Source: Amyelois transitella (taxonomy: Eukaryota; Arthropoda; Insecta; Lepidoptera; Pyralidae). From it: 64,000 nt of DNA. Location: the NCBI RefSeq assembly GCF_032362555.1, contig NC_083516.1, positions 6,907,001-6,971,000 of the forward strand. The letters run 5' to 3'. Below are positions 55,641-64,000 of this stretch, piece after piece. The number at the start of each line of letters is the position of its first letter. The stretch's first letter is position 1. The position numbers and the translations under genes were made by a program. The notes below the pieces were generated by a model. It searched no databases, was not told the DNA's origin, and worked only from the letters and a program-made list of their open reading frames with translations.

Positions 55641-58337
55641 AATATACCCGGGGTCCGAAGCGAAGCCACCAAGATCGTAACACTATTTTAAATTAGGAAC
55701 ACGCTACCCTCATCCCTATCTTTCTATCAAACTTAATCACATTCTCTGAGATAAAGAGATGTGGTCTGGGCCTGCTGCTTCTCTTCCTATGTAGAGTGCA
55801 AAAGTCTATCAAGCGGAAGACTGTATGAACTTGGTATGAGGTATGGATGGCACGAGTTTGTTAGGTTGTTACCTGTCTTGGTATTCTACTAGAAGAGATG
55901 GGCTACCATACTGTTATTGATTCAATTACATAATTAATCCATGTAGCTAAACCTGACATTCTTCGCTTTGTCATACATTGATGTGTGTATGTATGAAAAA
56001 TGCTGATTCGTTCATAATGTGTGAGATGGAACCGTAGGTGGTCGAACTACTCGTAACACAAGAAAATAATTTATAGTTAGACCTACACCTCAACGTTATA
56101 TTTGTTTGCACATCCCGACATTGCCTAATAGCCAGTTATTGGTTGGTAATTATTATGCAGCTGCGATTGGCCACCATTGCTTTTTGCGACGCTTAATTAT
56201 ACTCTGAGATTTTTCAAACGAACGTGTATATTGAGACGTGAGAAGATTTCGAATGACTTTGAAATAAATTGTCTATCTCGTTTTAGAATTGCACTCGATT
56301 CAGATAAGTAGTTCTCAACATGGACAAATGTGAACAGGGTCGTTTATGTGAGTAAACCTTCTTATAATTGTGAAAAAAAGATTATGTGGCAAATCACATA
56401 CCGGTATAATGGACGCAATTTGAATCAGTGTAAAATGAAGTTGATATAAACAAGTAACAGTGGGTTTACATTCCTGACTAGTCACGTATTCTATATGAAC
56501 AAATTGACTCTCTTTACATAAATCCTTAATTTACCGGCCCCGTATTCTGGAATGTGAAGTAAATTACTATTTATCTGATACCGACGTCCAATCGAGATAT
56601 GCTTGCAAATTTTTAATCGTTATTAACCTGAAACAAGACTCCGATGAAATCTGTTTATTTCTCGCATTGCGGGCTGCATTAAAATGCATGAGATGACGTC
56701 TCTTGTGCCGATATCAGACTCTAATGACCGAAAGTAATCGAAAAGTGATTTTTATTAATTTGGCCAGCATCTGCCGTGCCACCCAGGGCGCGCTCGGGAC
56801 TAAGTAAACTACTGTTTTGCGAAAACTAAACTGTAATTTGCCATCTATGGCGGCTAATTTTTGGTTATTATTGAGCCCTCTGGCATACACGAGATTGAGA
56901 AATTTTGATTTGTTGTCTCAACACTGAAATAATGTTGCGACTAAGGTAAAACTAGGCAATACAAAGTTTGTTTTGCGTTTGTGTAAATTAATGCTTATAA
57001 TAATTTATTATCAGATCATAGCACACGAGATATTTGTGTCTTGAAATAAATTACATCCAAACAAAGCGTCTTCTCCTCGCCTAGATGATGAAAACTGGAC
57101 CGCATTTCCATATTTTGCTTCTTAGGCTGTACTATTTATAATATGCCTAATAGAAAAAGATAAGAGAAGGAAGACAAAATCATAATTTTTTAAAGCCGCT
57201 TGAATGCTTTATTAGTCATGAATACTTGTATTACGAGTATGTTACCATTGGCTTGCATATTAATTGATGTTCGATTCGTCCAATCTTCCATCTTATCATA
57301 CATAGAGCGCGCTTAGATTGAATTCAATAAAACACCACGAGCAATTCAACAGTATTAAATATTGATTATTAATAATATTGATTGAAATAATAAGAATTGG
57401 AATTTAAGAGAAGATTTGAATTAGTTTGTTGTCATCCGCGCGAAAATCTGCAGATCAGAAAAACGTAGAATAGTAGAGTTTTACTGACATGAAGTTGTGC
57501 ATGCTTACTTAGAAAAATCTATTTAAAAAAATATAAATAGACATTTCAGCAGAAGTTAATAAGAAGAAAACATGAATAGTAATATTTGTGTAATATGTAG
57601 GCTAAGTTGTTAATCACTGCCGCTGCATATTTATTACAGAGTGATTTTATTGTATACATGGCGTTGGTATCTTTTGACTTGCGCACTCTTAATGAAACAA
57701 GAGTCGGTTTATGCTAAGGATCCGTCCAATTCTGATTCTGAGTGACGGCCCCTCGTTACCGAAAGGTCGTTGCATGTACTCATGTTTTTACTCGTATTTT
57801 TTGGGTTCCTTGTAATGGAAATCTTTTGGGGTTATTGATTTATAAGATTATTTATATTCAAATGTTTAGTATGTAGTTAAGAGCTTTATTGTTTAAATTG
57901 CCTTGACGTCTAAGCTATTTTTTCTTGATCTTTTTGGAGCAAAGTCCGTATGTTCATTATGCAGAAGTTTTCAAAAATGAAACCATTGTTACTGCTTCTG
58001 ACGAAGACTGTATATCTACTTATTTCTTGCACTTCAAAAGATACAGTTTATTTGTATAACTATAAATTAATAGGTTGATACCTACTTTAGTCTCGTACTT
58101 ATTTTTCTTTTGTGCTTTAGAAGAGAAATATTATTATTTTGCAAGCAAATTTATACTATTATTCATACGGAACCAGTGAGAATTCTGGTAAAATGTAATA
58201 AATATCTTGCTAAGACTTTAGTTTTTTAGATGTATCAGTGTAATGCTGTCCAATTAATCAGTCATATGACATGACACGACGTAATGAGAGCCGGGTGAAG
58301 GGCGCTCGCGCATGCCAATATTTCCATGTTTTTAACT

Positions 58338-58602
58338 AGCTTTTGCCCGCGAATTTCCTACACTTGGAATTTCTTTTGTTAATATCTAAGGCTCAATATA
58401 CCTAGCCTTGGTCATATTATATATTCAGTCTAGGTCAAATTTTTATAGTTACGGTGACCAAAGTAAGAAGAATTCAGGTGAATTAAGATAAGAGCTCCGG
58501 AGAAACAACACAAATTTTAGTTAACCGTAGATTTGTAAATTGACATCCTTGGTGTTAGATAAAAAACAAACTCAAATTCACATTTATAATATTAGTTAGG
58601 GT
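58338..58602 (-). repeat. Dispersed repeat of the AGCTAGTA-ended family, minus strand
   Basis: Begins ACTAGCTTTTGCCCGCGAAT and ends CACATTTATAATATTAGTTA, the reverse-complement ends of the copies at 30947 and 48719. Confidence 0.55.
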
Positions 58603-61600
58603 AAGGATTACATTTTTTGATAATACTTGAATTTTACATTTTTTTTTAATTTCCAGTCGTCGTACTATTTATAAAACCAATTACAAAGTGTGGGGAATTG
58701 GATTTACGCGATGAAAATAAATTAACAAATAATTTAACCACAATTCAGGAATCACATAATTTTTGTTTAAACTGATTTTTATGGATTATGTTTGGAGTAC
58801 TACCTAATTTAATTAAGCAATCGAGGTGGTCCACTGGCCTGGGTATGGCAATTTAAACCAGACCAAAACGACCATCTTCTGGGCGTATAAGTACAGATAA
58901 TTTTCTTGACAAACTCCATTATGAGTGCTTACTTAGCTCAACATGTTCATCAATGTTTTGGACCATATTATCATTACGTACTTATTGAAACTTTAGCAAG
59001 TACTGGCAGCAAAAATATGCGGATAAATTAATTTATAAAACGGTTTATGTAGCTTTTTTTTAATTTTGGTATAAAAAAATTTCTTAAGTACTTCCCGTAT
59101 TTAAGAATATTTTTTAGGCAAGCCTGGTACCAATTAAGTACCTTTTAGGAGAAATTACATTTCCTTACGGTACTTAGGATGGTGTTGGGCGTAGAAATCG
59201 AACTAGGTACCTATATGATATATATATATGAATAGATTTTTTTACAGGATAATTTTATTTGGTCGTCTGCATGATTTGGACTGGTTGTGTGCTTAAAATG
59301 TAAACACATTGTAAAACTGGGGAGGGCTACTGGACTATTTTAGCTGAGTACGGCCCCTTCCTACCTCCATGTGAGAGCTATAGTATTGAAGTAACATTAT
59401 TATTTTTAAAGTCGATTATTCGAAATTAGAACTCAGCGCCACAAAAATTATACGCATACATATCATGATACTCAAGAAGCGACTTTGTCACTTTCGATTT
59501 CATGATCAATTGCAGGCGGCTGCATCTATCATTTCTCAAAGCTAATGTACCGAGCGATTTGCGTGTCTGTTTTAGTACTCCATGGTGACTAAGAAAATAA
59601 ATGGATGTTTATTTTACTCTGAAAAAATATGGTTGTAAACCACCCACGTTGGTGGCCTAAGCACGTGTGGTCACTGTGATTTGCAGATGCTTGGTGCCTC
59701 GCAAAACATCGGACTAATTCGAAACAGAAAAAAATGTGGCATTCACCATGACAACATAATTTAAGAAATTATGTTTCATCAAAATGTGTGATTGATTGTA
59801 AAGTATTATAGATCTGCCAAGGTATCTGTAAAATACTAACTTTAGATAATGCCCCCTTGCGTATGTGGATAAGCAGAAGAGGCTCTTTTAACAACTTTTA
59901 TCTACTTACCCCAATCAATGTACTTATTTAAACATACTTACTCCTATAATAAAGATACATGCAGTAAACAGTTTTAGCAAATTACTTATAGCGATTAACA
60001 ATGAATAATTAATTATAATTATTCGATAGGAAGATAAAGTTTAAATTGTCCATTGAAAAAGTACAGGAATCTTTAATTACATACACGCTTGTATGCTCAA
60101 AGCTCGCTTATATCGCTGTTATCTCGACTAACTGAGGTTAGTTTACCATTCGATTCATTTTGAACACGCCTTCATTATGTCTGATAGTTGTTTTGTTTTT
60201 TTAAGAAATGTATTACTTTTTATCGTAGTAAAGCAATGTGGTAAAAAAACGTAAAAAGCTTTGTTAAATACATATCTGTGTATATTCATAAATAAATATG
60301 TACGCGACATTGAGTTAGCCCAGAAGAAAGTTCGAAACTTGTGTTACGAGATTCTAACTCAACGATACTATAAATGTATTTTTGTATTGGTGCCGGGCAC
60401 CACACGGCACACACTTATTTACCATAAATAGTTTTTATGCTTTTTAGTTTAACTAAAACTTAGATCTTTGATTGTTTTAGGATTTTATCGCACGAAACCG
60501 CACTAAACCATATTATTACACGAAACTGCCTCTTAAAGTATCCAATTACACCAGCGAAGAAGGTCGGTATCGCTTCAAATTAACTGAATTGATTAACCAA
60601 TTGAGTTAAGCGTAATTCAGTTTTTGTTTGATTCGAGCCGCGCGACAACGATTACTACTCGTACGAGTATATTTTCGAAGACTTCACCAATGGCTAAATA
60701 AATTTATTCTGTTGTAAAATCCATGTACTGCGTGTCGGCATGTTTTAATCTCTTTGATCTTTTCTTTCGTATCCTTAATACATTTTAAACTAATTGAATG
60801 TGCAAGCATTAGTAAGTCACTTGTGTAAGCAAAAATATAAGGTAATGGCTTATGAATAAAAACAATATAATGAGTAAATTTACTTACAATACAAATTTGT
60901 GTTAAACGAATGAAGCGATCATCGGCAACAAAATCAAAAGTAGCAGTTGACATAAATATTCAAATTTTAGAAATGTGTATTTTAGAATTTGCCTTGTAAA
61001 AATCAAAATTATTTTTTATGGCACACATTTTATTGCGGTATCTAGTATCAATTTATCTATGAACTAAAAATCCGTTAAGACTCTACCCTTGGCATAAGAC
61101 TTACTTTCTTTGTAAAATTAGATGTCAATTTTATTTTTCGATAAACTCAGGGATTGATAATTTCAGGACCCAGTTCGACATTTAAAAAAACACAATAAAA
61201 AGGAAGAGAGGTTCGCTTTAAACTTTGATCTCGACCTCGAAGACCACAACCTGAATTCGGTAATTACACGTTGTTTGTGCGTAGCTTTGTAATATATTGG
61301 TCGGTGTTCGCGTTAATCGCGTTCTGCCCAGGCCATTACTTAGGGCGACGCCTCACTGCGGATGGCGGCGACATTTCGATGCTTAATTACCATCGCTGTT
61401 AATGTGCGCCTTAAAATAAAACCGCCAGGAATTTTATCGTGCCGTCGAGTTCCATAGCCTTCAGGTATCTGTGCTGCTCAAACTTTATTCGGTTTCTTAA
61501 AGACTCTTATGTCTCGAACTTAGTCACCACCGCTCATCAGTCATCATTTCTCAAACTTCACAAGTCTTTCAGAATGTATTTACTTCAGCGTGTAAGGCGC

Positions 61601-61857
61601 TCTTTGTGTTCTCTCGTTTCATACGACTCAATCGTTTGTATGAAACGACTCGTACTTACGTGAGCGTACAAGCGTACTTGTGTTCAAGGCAAGCTCGCTT
61701 ACTACTTTGTCTCGAGCAAGCGAAATCTTTGCCACTTTGTCTGCCTTTCCTCTTTCCCATTGATGATATTTTATTTGGATCTTGGTCTAAATTGATTGTT
61801 TTCTAATCCTTTTACTTCCCAAATTTCCATTCTGCGCTTTTGTAGGCTCACTTAGTT

Positions 61858-62081
61858 ATATAAATTATATGAAAAAAAAACATGATCTGATTGAAGAATC
61901 ACTAAAAATAAAAACATTTATTCTTTCAAAATTTTTTTTGTTTTATAGTTAATAAAATATCTACAGTTTATATAAATTATATGAAAAAAAAACATGATCT
62001 GATTGAAGAATCACTAAAAATAAAAACATTTATTCTTTCAAAAATTTTTTGTTTCATAGTTAATAAAATATCTACAGTTTG
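61858..62081. repeat. Tandem duplication with 112-bp period
   Basis: The unit beginning ATATAAATTATATGAAAAA at 61858 recurs at 61970 with only a few differences (A-run and T-run lengths, TTTTATAG versus TTTCATAG). AT-rich, intergenic. Confidence 0.9.
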
Positions 62082-64000
62082 AGAATGAGGGCAGTCGTTT
62101 ACGACAATATATAGACAAAAGCGAGTATACTTTGTAAGATTATTAATTGTAGCACTAAAATATAAAAATGTTGTAAATATAGATATTTCTCGCAAAATAA
62201 GCTTTAAAATAGAAACGATGTTTTGAAAGTAATGCAAGTTGTTAAGGTCAGTAGGATTGACTTTTATAGTAACGTAATGTTTAATAGCGATTTTACGAGT
62301 TAATAAAATTCTAAATTTATAACAGACCAATTATTGACAGGATACAACCAAATTGTTTGTTTATGTCTCATCGCATGAGATCCGCAGCGTTCATATTACT
62401 TACTTTGTTTTAATTAGCTGAAATTTATCTTATCCTTATCTTATAGGTACTTACAATTTGTAAGATAGTAATAAAGGAACACAAAATTCCTGGCAACTCG
62501 AAACTCATGTAAAAGCTTACATAAATTATAACAAACATATGACTTTACATTTGTTATCCATATACAATATCAATATAAAAAGAAAACAAATAATATAAAA
62601 TATAATGTTATGGGGAATAATTAAGTAACTATGGCTATTACTTTAAACGCTATTTTCCAATTAGCGGTCATGGTAAAAGTAGTACGTGTTAAATCTACTT
62701 TTATCGCTTTTGGAAAGCTTTGTTTTTGGAAATAAGTTCTAAAGAGTAAATAACTTATTATGTGGTGAGCGGTAACTCTATGATTTCACAGTTTCATGCT
62801 TGCACTTCTTAACTACACAAAGTAACTAATTGAATATTTATAAATACCTCTATATACAGCTCTTATATTCTTTACTTTATTGGCTGACAGTTGTCTTGGG
62901 GATTTCAGTCCCTATTAAGTAATTTTGTCTTTTAGTCGCTAACGACTTGCGAAGGAAAAGACATATAGGTCGTGTTCTACTCTACTGAAAACCATATAGC
63001 TTTATACAGCTTGCAACAATATGTACGTCATGTAAAACATTCGTAAGTTACATTTTGACATGTAAATCGCTGCGATGGTTCATCAGTTTCTTTAAATTTT
63101 GAATAGTGGTTGTTCAAGTCCCATTTTCAAACGTAGCCTTTAAACTGATAATATTTTTAAGAAAAAAAAAAGCTGATAGCAACTTGCTATTAATTTATAG
63201 GTACGATCGCCTTAAACAAACTTGCATGTTACATTATCTCCCCAAAGATACGGTTTACGTGAGTGCCCTAAGCTATACCATACAATGTTACCAGCCGTCT
63301 GTTGGGACAGTTATTTTTAAATGTCTGGTTTTAATAACAGGGTATAAGACATGTTGACTTCCTCAATACTACCGTTCAGTATGACTCGAAGAAAAAATAG
63401 GTATACCATGGACATGTTTACCATTGATAGTTTGCGTTTTAGGTTTCAGTGCCTGAAAAGGAAACGGTCTATCCCACTAGTACCGTGGTGAGACGAGTGA
63501 GACAATATTGTCCCAGTCGTCCCATGGGACTGGTGACACTAACGAAACGTCTCAGTTCAGACCCTCAATTAGAGGGATACAAGGAATATTTTTTCTCCCA
63601 AAAGTTCCATTTTCACACGAACTTAATACCGTTGGTTGGTACTACTTATCAAGAAGAGGGAACAGAATAGAAATTAATGTAATACGTAGTAGTGCACTTT
63701 AATAAATAAAATTTTATATCCCAAGATGAGTCACGACGATACAAATCATTCTTCAATCATATAAAATGGCTGATCTGATCATTTATGACGATTCCTTTAG
63801 ATTGCTAAGAGATTACATGCACGAACCGTCTGTTTAAGCCATTTTGCGGTCTATTTCAGACCAGTAGGCTGTAAATAAGTAGAGGTCGAGGCGGCGTAGG
63901 TGCTATTTAGCCCTCAAGGTGGTACGGGCCACTTCGTGACTTACCGCCGCGTGCGCCCGAACAAAAAGAACAAGATGGCGCGCGGCCGCCTTAAAAATGG

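Larger units (their letters stand above)
54961..64000. other. Downstream intergenic region, no gene recognised
   Basis: No exon with recognisable protein similarity is seen; open frames are short and lack motifs. Contents noted: a dispersed repeat at 55425-55640, a mixed-composition patch at 56100-56900, another dispersed repeat at 58338-58602, a second patch at 61200-61440 rich in TAAT cores, a 112-bp tandem duplication at 61858-62081, a short hairpin at 61614-61648, and a GC-rich stretch running off the end at 63880-64000. Confidence 0.5.

Noticed and set aside
63449..63702. Overlapping 64-73 codon open frames near the right edge
   Set aside because: No motif, low complexity differences between frames and no splice context; probably chance or repeat-derived.

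Overview
The window looks like a piece of a moth or butterfly (Lepidoptera) nuclear genome. It is AT-rich with small exons and GT-AG introns. Its dispersed repeats end in TATG-type tails or share the TAGCTTTTGCCCGCG-type end, both typical of Lepidoptera. The gene models are insect-like. The species cannot be named from sequence alone. All gene models below were spliced by hand from the sequence; the reading frame closes at every junction.

Layout. (1) 1211-23254, minus strand: a 19-exon Arf-GAP of the ACAP/centaurin-beta type (BAR, PH, ArfGAP, ankyrin), 866 residues. Its largest 3' intron (3509-9052) holds a nested mobile-element story. A PIF/Harbinger-like DNA transposon (terminal inverted repeats at 3783 and 8919) carries a broken Myb/SANT-like gene and a scrap of transposase. 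An apparently intact RTE-like LINE with a 1036-residue ORF (4526-7636) sits inside an exon of that Myb gene. (2) 23255-24186: a short divergent intergenic region, probably two back-to-back promoters, with a fragment of LINE coding sequence. (3) 24187-25822, plus: TMEM19 (DUF92), 5 exons, 348 residues. (4) 27402-32911, plus: an SLC17/sialin-like MFS transporter, 11 exons, 516 residues. (5) 32912-42161: gene-poor upstream flank. (6) 42162-53808, plus: hairy, a bHLH-Orange repressor ending in WRPW, 4 exons, 256 residues, with a 10.3-kb first intron full of GC-rich islands. (7) 53809-64000: hairy 3' UTR, then about 9 kb with no recognisable gene.

The genes are independent units, not a pathway. 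Two are housekeeping membrane-traffic or membrane proteins, one is a transporter and one is a developmental regulator.

Most notable observations. Two perfect matches to the Hairy target consensus GGCACGCGAC occur in hairy itself, one in the proximal promoter or 5' UTR and one in intron 1, suggesting autorepression. The hairy 3' UTR has a near-ideal miR-7 site (10-nt seed match plus an 11-nt 3' match), a second GY-box and two K-boxes, echoing known Drosophila regulation. The LINE appears to have inserted into, and deleted the rest of, a Myb/SANT exon. Many near-perfect short-loop inverted repeats (14-26 bp arms) are scattered over the window, one inside an ACAP coding exon; they look like products of template switching. 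A dispersed SINE-like family shares the 3' tail of the LINE.
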